Assembly (NCBI GenBank): GCA_040399685.1
Contig: JBBART010000019.1
Location: forward strand, 1 to 64,000
Direction of reading: 5' to 3'
From: CAIQQQ01 sp040399685
GTDB lineage: Bacteria > Pseudomonadota > Alphaproteobacteria > Acetobacterales > Acetobacteraceae
Length of the DNA stretch: 64,000 nt
The translations under genes and the position numbers were made by a program. This document shows positions 1-8,373 of this stretch, one piece after another; the first letter of the stretch is position 1, and each line of letters opens with the position of its first letter. Below the pieces are notes generated by a model that made no database searches, had not been told where the DNA came from, and saw nothing but the letters and a program-made list of their open reading frames with translations.

Positions 1-80
1 TCTCGGTCATTCATGTCCATGCTATCCGTCGTCAGTGCGTTCATCTGGACATGCTGAATGTCAACGCGCTCTAAAACGGA

Positions 81-118
81 TGACGTTTTTTGGTTCTTTT
101 TTTCAAAAAAGAACGTCT
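81..118. repeat. Dispersed repeat R1 (single arm B)
   Basis: A 10-bp AT-rich inverted repeat (GTTCTTTTTT at 93-102, complement at 105-114, loop TC) preceded by a T-run. It is the same arm B found in the larger copies at 1361, 6929, 52988 and 63811, but no arm A is visible here, so this is a half copy. It lies about 40 bp beyond the stop of pobA. Positions 1-154 hold nothing else I can support. Confidence 0.75.
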
Positions 119-154
119 TTTGTTGTTCTTAAAATTTCGTCTTTTTACATCTTT

Positions 155-1324
155 CTAATAAGGCAGACCCACATAATTTTCCGCCAGCACTGTTTGCGCC
201 GCGCGGGAGCTCATGAGGAACGCCAGTTCCGCTTCCTGCACCTTGCGGTCAAAGCCGCTGGCTTCCGGAAAACGATGCAGCAGCGAGGTCATCCACCAGG
301 AGAAGCGCTCGGCCAGCCAGATCCGGCGCAGCGCCTGGGCCGAGTAGCCGTCCAGGCCACCCATCGCGCCTTCGGCGTAGAATTCGATCAGGCCCTGCGA
401 CAGATAATGCACGTCGCTCGCCGCCAGATTCAGGCCCTTGGCGCCGGTGGGAGGCACGATATGGGCGGCGTCTCCGGCCAGGAACAGGCGGCCGAAGCGC
501 ATGGGTTCGGACACGAAGCTGCGCAGCGGAGCGATGCTTTTTTCGATGGAGGGCGCCATGACGATGTTGGCGGCGGCCGCAGGGTCGAGACGCAGCTTCA
601 GTTCCTCGTAGAAGCGTTCGTCAGACCAATGGGCGATGTCGTCGTCGAGGTTGCACTGGATGTAGAGGCGGCTGCGGGTGGGGGAGCGCATGGAGCAGAG
701 CGCGAAGCCGCGTTCGTGGCTGGCGTAGATCAGTTCGGACGAGACCGGCGGGGCGTCGGCCAGAATGCCGAGCCAGCCGAACGGATAGACCCGTTCGTAG
801 GTTTTGATGACGCCTTCGGGGAAGCTCTGGCGGCTGACGCCGTGGAATCCGTCGCAACCGGCGATGAAATCGCAGGTGATTTCGTGGTCGATGCCGTCTT
901 TGCGATAGTGGACCGTGGGGTTGGCGCTATCGATGGCCTCCAGGCGGACGCCTTCAGCTTCGTAGATGGTCAGCAGGCCGGCTGCGGCGCGGGTGTCCAT
1001 CAGGTCGCGGGTGATTTCGGTCTGGCCGTAGACCATGACGTTCTTGCCGGTCAGGGCGTGCAGGTCGATGCGGTGGCGGGTGCCGGCGGCACTGATCTCG
1101 ATACCGTCATGCACCTGGCCCTCACGGCGCATGCGGCCGCCGGCGCCGGCGGCTTCGATCAGGTCTGAGGTGCCCTGCTCAATGATGCCGGCGCGTATGC
1201 GGCCGAGCACGTAGGCGCCGGTGCGCTGTTCGAGGATGACGGTGTCGATGCCGTTGCGATGGAGCAACTGGCCAAGCAACAGGCCGGATGGTCCGGCCCC
1301 GATGATGACGACCTGTGTGCGCAT
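155..1324 (-). CDS. pobA: 4-hydroxybenzoate 3-monooxygenase
   Basis: FAD- and NAD(P)H-dependent flavoprotein that hydroxylates 4-hydroxybenzoate to protocatechuate, the entry to the beta-ketoadipate or protocatechuate ring-cleavage routes; cytoplasmic. The 389-residue product matches the usual family length of about 390. Visible motifs are the N-terminal dinucleotide fold IIGAGPSGLLLGQ (residues about 6-18) and the FAD-ribityl motif LFLAGDAAHIVPPTGAKG near residue 280. The chosen ATG at 1324 places the Rossmann strand right at the N terminus and has a G-rich stretch just upstream; the open frame continues further upstream but runs into repeat R2. No PobR-type regulator or protocatechuate dioxygenase is adjacent. 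The gene stands alone between repeats R1 and R2. Identity is confident from the overall sequence pattern. Confidence 0.93.
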   Translation of the reverse strand: MRTQVVIIGAGPSGLLLGQLLHRNGIDTVILEQRTGAYVLGRIRAGIIEQGTSDLIEAAGAGGRMRREGQVHDGIEISAAGTRHRIDLHALTGKNVMVYGQTEITRDLMDTRAAAGLLTIYEAEGVRLEAIDSANPTVHYRKDGIDHEITCDFIAGCDGFHGVSRQSFPEGVIKTYERVYPFGWLGILADAPPVSSELIYASHERGFALCSMRSPTRSRLYIQCNLDDDIAHWSDERFYEELKLRLDPAAAANIVMAPSIEKSIAPLRSFVSEPMRFGRLFLAGDAAHIVPPTGAKGLNLAASDVHYLSQGLIEFYAEGAMGGLDGYSAQALRRIWLAERFSWWMTSLLHRFPEASGFDRKVQEAELAFLMSSRAAQTVLAENYVGLPY

Positions 1325-1360
1325 GATGGGCCCCCCAGCGTTATTTTGGACGCATTTTAG

Positions 1361-1495
1361 GGAAGGTCTTCTTTTTCTGAAGAAAAAGAAGCAAAAAGAC
1401 TTCCATTCATTTCGGTGCATGTTGCGGCATTTGCCACGCACACGCACCGAATGGATGAAGTTTTTTGGTTCTTTTTTTCAAAAAAGAACCCTTCC
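1361..1495. repeat. Dispersed repeat R2 (full copy, 135 bp)
   Basis: Bounded by GGAAGG (1361-1366) and CCTTCC (1490-1495). Arm A is an 11-bp hairpin (1368-1378 with 1381-1391, loop GA). Arm B is an 11-bp hairpin (1467-1477 with 1480-1490, loop TC). Between them lies an inverted repeat, CTTCCATTC...TTTCGGTGC with GCACCGAATGGATGAAG. It fills the gap between the class II RNR stop (1521) and the pobA start (1324). Short peptides encoded across it look spurious. Confidence 0.85.
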
Positions 1496-1520
1496 CCTTG
1501 CCTTCAGAGATTGGTGCGCA

Positions 1521-3818
1521 TCAGCCGCATTTCGACCAGCCGCAATGCAGGCAGGACATGCAGCCGGCTTCCTTGACGAGGCCAGGCTGGCTGCATTTTG
1601 GACAGATTGGCCCGACATGGGTGACGATCTTGTCTTCCTCGGCGCGAACCGGTGCCGGGGTTTCCTCGGTCTCTGGCAGTTCGAGGAAGCCGGTCACGGT
1701 CATGTGGCGCTCGATGATGTCGCCGATGGCGGCCACCAGGGACGGCACGTAGCGGCCGTTGCTCCATTGTCCGCCGCGCGGGTCGAACACCTGCTTGAGT
1801 TCCTCGGCCACAAAGGCGACCTCGCCGCCGCGGCGGAAGACGGCGCTGATCATGCGCGTGAGGGCCACAACCCAGGCGTAATGCTCCAGGTTCTTGGAGT
1901 TGACGAAGATTTCGAACGGCCGGCGAATGCCGTCCTGCTCGATGTCGTTGATGGTGACGTACATGGCGTGCTCGCTGTCCGGCCAGCGGAGCTTGTAGGT
2001 GGCACCCACCAGCATGTCGGACCGGCGCAGCAGATCGCCCGGCGCGGAGGAGATCACCACGGGCGCAGGTGCGGGGGCTGGCGGGGCTGCGGCCGGCTTC
2101 ACTTCCAGCACGGAGCCGGTGATGGCGTTGGGGCGGTAGGTGGTGCAGCCCTTGCAGCCGCTTTCATAGGCGTCGAGATAGACCTGCTGGAAGTCGGCGA
2201 AGCTGATGTCCTCGGCCACGTTGACGGTTTTGGAGATGGCGCTGTCCACATAGCGCTGGACGGCGGCCTGCATGCGCACATGCTCGGCGGGGGTCAGGTC
2301 CTGGGCGGTGACGAAGTAATCCGGCAGCGGGGCGGCTTTGCCGTGGAGCGCCTGGAAGGCGCGGAGCGCGTAATCGGACACGTCTTCCTCGACGCGGGAG
2401 CCGTCCGGTTGCAGCACCTTGCGGGTGTAGGCGAGCGCGAACACCGGCTCGACGCCGCTGGACACGTTGTCGGCCACCAGCGAGATGGTGCCGGTGGGGG
2501 CGACGGAGGTGAGCAGGGCGTTGCGGATGCCGTGTGCCGAAATCATCGCGCGGACGTCTGCGTCGAGTTCCATGATCGTCTCGCCAGCGAGGTAGGCATC
2601 GCGGTCGAACAGCGGGAAGGCGCCTTTTTCCTCGGCCAGACGGGCGGATTGGATGTAGGCGGCGCGGCTGATCTGACGGGCCCAGTCGCCGGCCTGGGCG
2701 GCGGCTTCCACCGTGCCGTAGCGAAGGCCGACCATCATCAGGGCGTCGGCCAGACCGGTCATGCCGAGGCCGATGCGGCGCTTGGCAACCGCCTCGCGGT
2801 GCTGGGCCTCAAGCGGGAAGCCGGAGACGTCGATGGTGTTATCCATCATGCGAATCGCGGTGGAAACCAGTTCGGCCAGTTCCGCTTCGTTCAGATGGGC
2901 CTTGGCGGTGAAGGGATCGCGCACCAGGCGGGCGAGGTTGATGGAGCCGAGCAGGCAGGCGCCATAGGCGGGCAGCGGTTGCTCGCCGCAGGGGTTGGTG
3001 GAGTGGATCTCCTCGCAATACGCAAGATTGTTGCGCGCGTTGATGCGGTCGATGAAGATCACGCCGGGTTCGGCGTAGTCGTAGGTGGCGCGGGTGATGC
3101 TGTCGAACAGCGCCTTGGCGCGCAGGGTTTTGTAGACGCGGCCGCCGAAGACGAGCGGCCATTCTGCGTCGGCCGCGACGGCCGCCATGAAGGGGTCGGT
3201 CGCCAGGACGGACAGGTTGAAGTTGCGCAGGCGGCCGGGCTGGCGCTTGGCTTCGATGAACGCCTCGATATCAGGGTGATCGCAGCGCATCGTGGCCATC
3301 ATGGCGCCACGGCGGGCGCCGGCGGACATGATGGTGCGGCACATCGAATCCCACACATCCATGAACGACAGCGGGCCGGAGGCGTCTGCGCCCACGCCCT
3401 GCACCGGGGCGCCGTTGGGGCGCAGGGAGGAGAAGTCGTAACCGATGCCGCCGCCCTGCTGCATCGTCAGCGCGGCCTCGCGCAGGTGCTTGAAGATGCT
3501 GCTGAGGTCGTCCTCGATATCGCCCATCACGAAGCAGTTGAACAGCGTGACCCGGCGGTCGCTGCCGGCGCCGGAGAAGATGCGGCCGGCCGGCAGGAAA
3601 CGGAAATCGGCCAAAGCCGCGTAAAACCGCTCTTCCCAGACCGCAGGCTCGGCTTCTGCTGCCGCCAGCGCCTTGGCCACCCGGCGCCAGCTATCCTCGA
3701 TTTCGAGGTCGATGGGGGTGCCATCGAGGTTTTTCAGGCGATATTTGGCGTCCCAGATCTGGCGGGAAATCGGCGCAATGCCGTCAAGCGCACCGGCCTG
3801 CGAGGGATGGGTGTCCAT
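1521..3818 (-). CDS. nrdJ: Adenosylcobalamin-dependent (class II) ribonucleotide reductase
   Basis: Reduces ribonucleotides to deoxyribonucleotides for DNA synthesis, using a B12-derived radical and no oxygen-requiring subunit, so it works under any oxygen tension. The 765-residue product carries the class II barrel. Redox Cys95 lies in TLFNCF and the active-site loop STNPCGEQPL has Cys277 and Glu279. The substrate-binding stretch VAPTGTISLVADNVSSG follows. After the barrel comes a TSCPD-type domain (about residues 600-710) and a C-terminal zinc-ribbon-like segment with four to five cysteines, of which the last pair probably re-reduces the active site. The ATG at 3818 was chosen because AGGAGA lies 6-11 bases upstream; the open frame extends about 70 codons further without conserved sequence. 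No class I RNR is in the window. Repeat R2 lies 25 bp after the stop. Confidence 0.95.
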   Translation of the reverse strand: MDTHPSQAGALDGIAPISRQIWDAKYRLKNLDGTPIDLEIEDSWRRVAKALAAAEAEPAVWEERFYAALADFRFLPAGRIFSGAGSDRRVTLFNCFVMGDIEDDLSSIFKHLREAALTMQQGGGIGYDFSSLRPNGAPVQGVGADASGPLSFMDVWDSMCRTIMSAGARRGAMMATMRCDHPDIEAFIEAKRQPGRLRNFNLSVLATDPFMAAVAADAEWPLVFGGRVYKTLRAKALFDSITRATYDYAEPGVIFIDRINARNNLAYCEEIHSTNPCGEQPLPAYGACLLGSINLARLVRDPFTAKAHLNEAELAELVSTAIRMMDNTIDVSGFPLEAQHREAVAKRRIGLGMTGLADALMMVGLRYGTVEAAAQAGDWARQISRAAYIQSARLAEEKGAFPLFDRDAYLAGETIMELDADVRAMISAHGIRNALLTSVAPTGTISLVADNVSSGVEPVFALAYTRKVLQPDGSRVEEDVSDYALRAFQALHGKAAPLPDYFVTAQDLTPAEHVRMQAAVQRYVDSAISKTVNVAEDISFADFQQVYLDAYESGCKGCTTYRPNAITGSVLEVKPAAAPPAPAPAPVVISSAPGDLLRRSDMLVGATYKLRWPDSEHAMYVTINDIEQDGIRRPFEIFVNSKNLEHYAWVVALTRMISAVFRRGGEVAFVAEELKQVFDPRGGQWSNGRYVPSLVAAIGDIIERHMTVTGFLELPETEETPAPVRAEEDKIVTHVGPICPKCSQPGLVKEAGCMSCLHCGWSKCG

Positions 3819-4117
3819 GGTGATCTCCTGGGTGGCGGTTCGTGAACGCACGAATCGGGCGAATTGTGACGGCCATTCTAGTCCCAATACGTTGGAGTCG
3901 CCACGCGCCCATTTCACGGCGCAGTGATTCCCTGCTCTGCGGACCATCTTCAGTGACTTCAAGTTTCGGTTATACGAAACAACAGGTCTGTTCGGCTTTC
4001 TCAATGCATGTTGAAATACGATGAACATATTTTTTCAGAAAATAACACATAATACGTAACAAAAAATTGTTTCACTAATTCTAAAACGAACAAAAAGGTC
4101 TATAAACGTGCCGTCAG
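3819..4117. other. Divergent intergenic region between nrdJ and WbsX gene
   Basis: About 300 bp with a markedly AT-rich stretch from about 3990 to 4110 that probably carries divergent promoters. I looked for a cobalamin riboswitch and a paired NrdR box ahead of the RNR and saw neither convincingly. Confidence 0.5.
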
Positions 4118-5302
4118 ATGCGTGATTTTGGCCAAAATGCAGCCAGGCTGTTCGCATTTTATTTACCGCAATTTCATCCAACACCAGAAAATGATCGATT
4201 TTGGCAACCGGGATTCACCGAATGGACCAACGTGGCCAAGGCCCAACCGCTCTTTCGGGGCCATATTCAACCGCGCCTGCCGCGTGATCTGGGATTTTAT
4301 GACCTGCGCGTGCCGGAGGTGCGGGAGCAACAGGCCCAGCTTGCCCACGATTGCGGCGTGGAGGGGTTTTGCTACTGGCATTATTGGTTTGGCAACGGGC
4401 GCCGGATTTTGGAGCGCCCATTCCAGGAGGTGCTGGACAGCGGCAGCCCCAGCCTGCCGTTCTCGCTGGCCTGGGCCAATCACTCCTGGACCGGGATCTG
4501 GAGCGGCAATCCGAAAACAACCCTCATCCGCCAGGAATATCCTGGCCGAGCTGACGAGGTGGCGCATTTCAACTGGGCCAGGGCTGCCTTTGCCGATCCA
4601 CGGTATCAATGCGTCGATGGCAAGCCGGTGTTCGTCATCTTCAAGCCGCATGACATGCCCGATCCTGCCGCCTTTATCGACCATTGGCGCGAATTGGCGC
4701 ATCGTGCCGGGTTTCCGGGGCTGTATTTCGTGGCGATTGCCAATCGCTACAGAGCGGGGGTGAATCGCTATCGCGACGCCTTGCTGGACCCGTTCGATGC
4801 CGTGACGCCGCTGACGCCGCATGACTATCTGGAAGACCTGTCCGCGGAAGGATTGGCCGCGCGGGCCTGGCGGCGCGTGAAAACGCGGCGATTTGGGCCG
4901 CGGGTCGATCGGCTGACCGGTGGCCGGCTGCGGCTGCCGGCCCGGCATGATTATGCCGATGTTGTGAAGCGGGCGTTGCACGACCTTCCGGATGATCCTC
5001 GGTTTCTGCCCGGCGTGCTGCCGGGGTGGGACAACACGCCACGTTCAGGCCCGCTCGGCGTGGTGTTCGAGGGTGCGACCCCTGCCCTGTTCGATGATTA
5101 TCTGGCCAAGGCGCTGGAGAAGGTGCGCAACCGGCCGCCGCAGCGGGCCATCATCTTTCTCAAGGCATGGAATGAGTGGGCGGAGGGCAATTATGTCGAG
5201 CCCGATGCGATTGCGGGCCATGGCTATCTGGACGCGATCCGCCGCCGGCTGCGGCCATCGTCGGTCGCCGTGCCCCGCCCGCTTGCCCACGCCGCGGTGT
5301 AG
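4118..5302 (+). CDS. WbsX-family glycan enzyme (GH99-like domain)
   Basis: Member of the Glyco_tran_WbsX family found in O-antigen and exopolysaccharide loci; the fold is related to GH99 glycoside hydrolases, and its exact reaction is not settled for most members. The 394-residue protein shows the family blocks in order: an N-terminal FAFYLPQFHP strand, the FTEWTNVAKA block, GFCYWHYWF near residue 90, SLAWANHSWTG near 125, and a C-terminal KAWNEWAEGNYVEP block near 350. No signal peptide or membrane segment is visible, so it is probably cytoplasmic. The next gene starts 3 bp after the stop, suggesting a two-gene operon for a surface glycan. There is no clear Shine-Dalgarno before the ATG, but the start fits the family N terminus. 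Confidence 0.85.
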   Translation: MRDFGQNAARLFAFYLPQFHPTPENDRFWQPGFTEWTNVAKAQPLFRGHIQPRLPRDLGFYDLRVPEVREQQAQLAHDCGVEGFCYWHYWFGNGRRILERPFQEVLDSGSPSLPFSLAWANHSWTGIWSGNPKTTLIRQEYPGRADEVAHFNWARAAFADPRYQCVDGKPVFVIFKPHDMPDPAAFIDHWRELAHRAGFPGLYFVAIANRYRAGVNRYRDALLDPFDAVTPLTPHDYLEDLSAEGLAARAWRRVKTRRFGPRVDRLTGGRLRLPARHDYADVVKRALHDLPDDPRFLPGVLPGWDNTPRSGPLGVVFEGATPALFDDYLAKALEKVRNRPPQRAIIFLKAWNEWAEGNYVEPDAIAGHGYLDAIRRRLRPSSVAVPRPLAHAAV

Positions 5303-5305
5303 GAT

Positions 5306-6271
5306 ATGTCCAGACCGAGCATCGGCGTTGTCAGCCATGTTCTGAACGCGGAGGTGCGCGGTATGTTCGAGCGGCTCCTGCGGGAAGCGCCGGCTGATCA
5401 CGATGTGCGCATGATCCTGAGCAGCAATGATCCCGACGCCTGCATCGCCGGGCTTGAGGAACGCCAGGTGGTGCGGATCAGCCGCGAGGATCTGTTGCGG
5501 ATGGGGTATCCGGAGAAATCCCGGCGGGAGGGTTGGGCGATGTCTGGCAATCTGGATCTGGTGTTTCTGGAATTCCGGAACAGGTTCCCAGATCATTCGC
5601 ATTACTGGTTCGTGGAATACGATGTGCATTGGGAGGGTGTGTGGAGCCGGTTTTTCGAACATTTTCGCCATAGCCAGGCCGATGTGCTGGGGGCGACGAT
5701 GCTGCGTGTGGACGATGTGCCGCACAAGGAACACCAACAGCGGCTGACAAAGTTCGTTGTGCCGCCCGGAATGGCGTGGGCGCGGGCGCATTTCCTGAAG
5801 GGGTTTCTGCCGATCTGTCGGATCAGCCGCGAGGCCTTTGCCGCACTCGATGCCGCCTATCGCGCGGGGCTTGGTGGGCATTACGAGTTCACGTTGCCGA
5901 GCGTGGCGGCCCAGAACGGGTTGGTTGTGGAGGATTTTGGCGGACGTGGGCCGTTTGTGCGGCCGGAGAACGTCGATCGGTTCTATTTCGCCAACGGCGC
6001 CACCTATACCCATTCGCCGGGTAATTTTGTTTTCAGGCCAGATCAGTATGTCTTTGCGCGCCCCAACACGCTGTGGCACCCGGTCAAGCCCGGGGGGGTG
6101 CCGGCATGGCATCCGCTGCGCGTTCGGGGCGGACCGGTCAAAACGGTTGTGGAATGGGTGAAGCCGTTCATCTGGTGGGCCGCGATCTGGCTGTGGTTTG
6201 CCACGCGGTGGCGCCCGCTGGGGCTTGATGACTCAAGGCAGAGGCCGTCATCAAGCCCCGATATGGGTTAG
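5306..6271 (+). CDS. Unrecognised protein, possible GT-A-like glycan enzyme with C-terminal anchor
   Basis: I do not recognise the family. The 321-residue product begins with a Rossmann-like strand (SIGVVSHVLNAEVRGMF) and contains an acidic FVEYDVHWEG motif near residue 110, which could be a DXD-like metal site, and a C-terminal region rich in Trp and Phe (KPFIWWAAIWLWFATRW, about residues 285-300) that looks like a membrane-proximal anchor. It is tightly coupled to the WbsX-type gene upstream, so a role in the same surface-glycan pathway is likely by context only. The last 4 bases overlap the convergent gene at 6268. Confidence 0.6.
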   Translation: MSRPSIGVVSHVLNAEVRGMFERLLREAPADHDVRMILSSNDPDACIAGLEERQVVRISREDLLRMGYPEKSRREGWAMSGNLDLVFLEFRNRFPDHSHYWFVEYDVHWEGVWSRFFEHFRHSQADVLGATMLRVDDVPHKEHQQRLTKFVVPPGMAWARAHFLKGFLPICRISREAFAALDAAYRAGLGGHYEFTLPSVAAQNGLVVEDFGGRGPFVRPENVDRFYFANGATYTHSPGNFVFRPDQYVFARPNTLWHPVKPGGVPAWHPLRVRGGPVKTVVEWVKPFIWWAAIWLWFATRWRPLGLDDSRQRPSSSPDMG

Positions 6272-6876
6272 AACAGGCCCGACGCGGCGGGATCGATCGA
6301 TACGGCTAGCGTCTGGCTGATGACGGCCGTGACAGTGTCGCCGATTTTGAGCGTGCGGAGCATGGCGATGCGGGCGGGATCGGTGATGTCGATCGTGTAG
6401 ATGCCGCCGCCGGAGGGATTGACCACGTCGATGTGATTTTGCGCGAGGTCGATCCCGACCACCGTGCCGCTGACCCTGGTCAGGCGCACGCCAACGCCGC
6501 CGGGCGCCTCAGCCTGCCGGGCCATGATTTGCGCCATCTGGTCGTCTGACACCGGGGCGAGCGAACCGCCGGTTGGCGGATTCACCGCGAAGGCCACCGA
6601 GCGATAGTATTTGGCGTTCACCCGGTCCCCGACCTTGAGCATCTCAAGCCGCACGTTCGGCCCGGCCACCACGTTCAGGGTGTTGCCGGACGCGCCGACC
6701 AGCGTGACGTTGCGGGTGGCTGGGTCCATCGCCGTGATCCTGGCGTGGATGGTGAGTGCGGCAGCCTCCGGAATGACGTTGGTCAGGACCGGGTTCTGGG
6801 CCGTGACAGGGCTCGGCAACGCGCAGATCAGCGCGAAGGCGGTCGCGATGGCGGCAAGTGATGTGCGATACTTCAT
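6268..6876 (-). CDS. Secreted periplasmic protein with two OB-like repeats
   Basis: A 202-residue protein with a clear Sec signal peptide ending near PSPVTAQ (residue about 27). The mature part appears to be an internal duplication. One unit runs from about LTIHARITAMDPATRNVTL to KVGDRVNAKYYRSVAF, the second from about LTRVSGTVVGIDLAQNHIDV to KIGDTVTAVISQTLAV. Each has the beta-strand, turn, VGD, beta-strand pattern of DUF5666-like or copper-binding OB folds. No Cys, His or Met cluster is visible, so metal binding is doubtful. Function unknown. It stands alone and converges with the glycan gene pair, overlapping its stop by 4 bases. Confidence 0.75.
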   Translation of the reverse strand: MKYRTSLAAIATAFALICALPSPVTAQNPVLTNVIPEAAALTIHARITAMDPATRNVTLVGASGNTLNVVAGPNVRLEMLKVGDRVNAKYYRSVAFAVNPPTGGSLAPVSDDQMAQIMARQAEAPGGVGVRLTRVSGTVVGIDLAQNHIDVVNPSGGGIYTIDITDPARIAMLRTLKIGDTVTAVISQTLAVSIDPAASGLF

Positions 6877-6928
6877 TTTTCCCGTCCGTGATGTGGTGGT
6901 GCGGTTTTGATGTAGATTGTCGTGAGCG

Positions 6929-7045
6929 CCTTCTTTTTCTGAACAAAAAAAATCAAAAAACTCATCCTATTTAGTTTTGTGTTCGCTTGTGTGTAAAACT
7001 AAAAGTAATGAGGTTTTTTGGTTCTTTTTTTCAAAAAAGAACACT
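6929..7045. repeat. Dispersed repeat R3 (diverged copy)
   Basis: Arm A (from 6930) is degenerate. The centre pairs as TTTAGTTTT with AAAACTAAA. Arm B (7021-7030 with 7033-7042, loop TC) is intact and preceded by the same GAGGTTTTTTG seen in R4. It is shorter than the 135-bp copies and, unlike the others, lies near the 5' end of a gene rather than a 3' end. Confidence 0.7.
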
Positions 7046-7275
7046 TGTTTTATGTCAACTACGCTGCGCTGTGGCCATAAGCCCTCATGTGACGGTAACG
7101 TCGATCCCGGGCACAGCGTCTTTTGCCGTTCGCTTCGTTGCGCGACCTCATGCTGGTTTTTTGAATTCCGGAAGTAATACTTTTGGAATTTCAGAAATTT
7201 AAAGATGACATTTATGCAAGACAATCAAACAAATCTATATAGGCACACACCAAGTATCTCTTGACACTTTCAGAC

Positions 7276-7289
7276 TTGATTGTGATCAA
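7276..7289. promoter_or_regulatory. FNR/FixK/DNR-type box
   Basis: TTGATTGTGATCAA is an exact match to the TTGAT-N4-ATCAA consensus of the FNR/FixK family. It lies 58 bp upstream of the AraC-type start and just after a TTGACA hexamer at 7261-7266. Whether it activates or represses depends on a promoter start that I cannot place. Confidence 0.55.
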
Positions 7290-7347
7290 TGAGGACAGTC
7301 AAACAATATACTTTCCACTGAAATTTTCTTTTATCTGAGCGAGACGG

Positions 7348-8373
7348 ATGCAGATGACCCCAGACGGCACAATGAGAGTTGCGCCGGCGCTTGCGCTGGT
7401 TCGGGTGCTTGGTGATCTCGGGCATGATCATGCAGCGGTTCTGGCCGCGGCCGGCTGGCCGCCGGGCCTGCTGAACAACCCCGAAAATCTGGCGCCGTTC
7501 ACGGCCTTTGGCCGGCTGCTGGCGGTGGCTGCAATGCAGACCGGGTGCGAGCATCTGGGGCTGCTCGTGGGCCAGGCGGCCGGGCCTTCGGCAATCGGCG
7601 CCATCGGCTTCGCGGCCCGGCACGCGCCGGACGTTCGCTCGGCGCTGGAACTGCTGCGATGCCATCTTGTCCGGCACAACAGCGGGGCCGTGGTGACGCA
7701 GACGGTGATGGGCAATGTGGCGATGGTGGGATATCGCATCTACCATTCGGAGATGCCCGGCGGGCCGCACATCACCGTGGGTGCGCTGGTGGTTGCGTTT
7801 CAGTTGATGAAACTGTTGTGCGGGCCGCAATGGGAGCCGCTGGAGACAAGTTTCGCCCTGCACTGGCCGGGCGATCTGCGGCCCTACCACACCCAGTTCG
7901 GCGAGGCGGTGCGCTTCGAGGCGGAGGAATCAGCGCTGTCGTTTTCGGCGGAATGGCTCGACAGCAAGATCGTCGGCGCAGACCCTGAGTTGCAGCGCGT
8001 GCTGCTGCGCATGATTGGCGGGGGTGAAGCGCCGCAGGTGCACAGCCTGCACACCGACATTCGCGGCGTGCTGGCCGGGATGATCGGCAACGGCGATGTG
8101 CATCAGGATGCCGTGGCGCGGATGTTCGGCCTGTCCAGCCGCACGTTGCATCGCAGGCTCGCGGCATTGGGCACCAGCTTTCAGGCTTTGCACGACGAGG
8201 TGCGGTGCGAGATTGCCTGCCGTTTGTTGAACAGCACCAAGCTGCCGGTGTCGCAGGTGGCGCTGATGCTCGGCTACAGCGAGGCCAGCGCGTTTACCCG
8301 TTCGTTCACGCGCAGGATGGGATGCGGCCCGGCTACCTGGCGATCCGCGCAGCGCGGGTTGGGCCCGGACTAG
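7348..8373 (+). CDS. AraC-family transcriptional regulator (Arabinose_bd-type sensor domain)
   Basis: A 341-residue regulator. Residues about 15-205 match the Arabinose_bd-like sensor domain of the OruR/ArgR-type AraC subgroup (for example FGRLLAVAAMQTGCEHLGLLVGQ). Residues about 240-335 form the double helix-turn-helix: a first helix pair around QDAVARMFGLSSRTLHRRLAALG and the family signature VSQVALMLGYSEASAFTRSFTRRMGCGP. The ligand is unknown. A TTGAT-N4-ATCAA box lies just upstream, so the gene may be controlled by oxygen or nitric oxide. It converges with pqiA and the two genes overlap by 41 bp at their 3' ends, so neither has room for a private terminator. Its target is not evident from the neighbourhood. 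Confidence 0.87.
   Translation: MQMTPDGTMRVAPALALVRVLGDLGHDHAAVLAAAGWPPGLLNNPENLAPFTAFGRLLAVAAMQTGCEHLGLLVGQAAGPSAIGAIGFAARHAPDVRSALELLRCHLVRHNSGAVVTQTVMGNVAMVGYRIYHSEMPGGPHITVGALVVAFQLMKLLCGPQWEPLETSFALHWPGDLRPYHTQFGEAVRFEAEESALSFSAEWLDSKIVGADPELQRVLLRMIGGGEAPQVHSLHTDIRGVLAGMIGNGDVHQDAVARMFGLSSRTLHRRLAALGTSFQALHDEVRCEIACRLLNSTKLPVSQVALMLGYSEASAFTRSFTRRMGCGPATWRSAQRGLGPD

Larger units (their letters stand above)
6877..7347. other. 471-bp intergenic region with repeat R3 and regulatory sites
   Basis: Holds the promoter side of the periplasmic-protein gene, repeat R3 (6929-7045), an AT-rich stretch at 7150-7260 and the FNR/FixK-like box at 7276-7289 ahead of the AraC-type gene. I see no gene in it. 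Confidence 0.6.

Noticed and set aside
35..1168. Long open frame opposite pobA
   Set aside because: Antisense shadow of a GC-rich gene; composition is Gly/Ala/Asp-rich with no family, and pobA on the other strand has clear motifs.
1361..1495. Repeat copies as a CRISPR array or phage attachment sites
   Set aside because: The copies are dispersed, not in an array with spacers, and there is no cas, integrase or tRNA gene nearby.
1221..3845. 874-codon open frame opposite the class II RNR
   Set aside because: Antisense shadow. It starts across repeat R2 and has no recognisable domain, while the minus strand encodes a full RNR.
3819..4117. Cobalamin riboswitch or NrdR boxes ahead of the class II RNR
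   Set aside because: I could not find the B12-box core or a pair of NrdR-like 16-mers.
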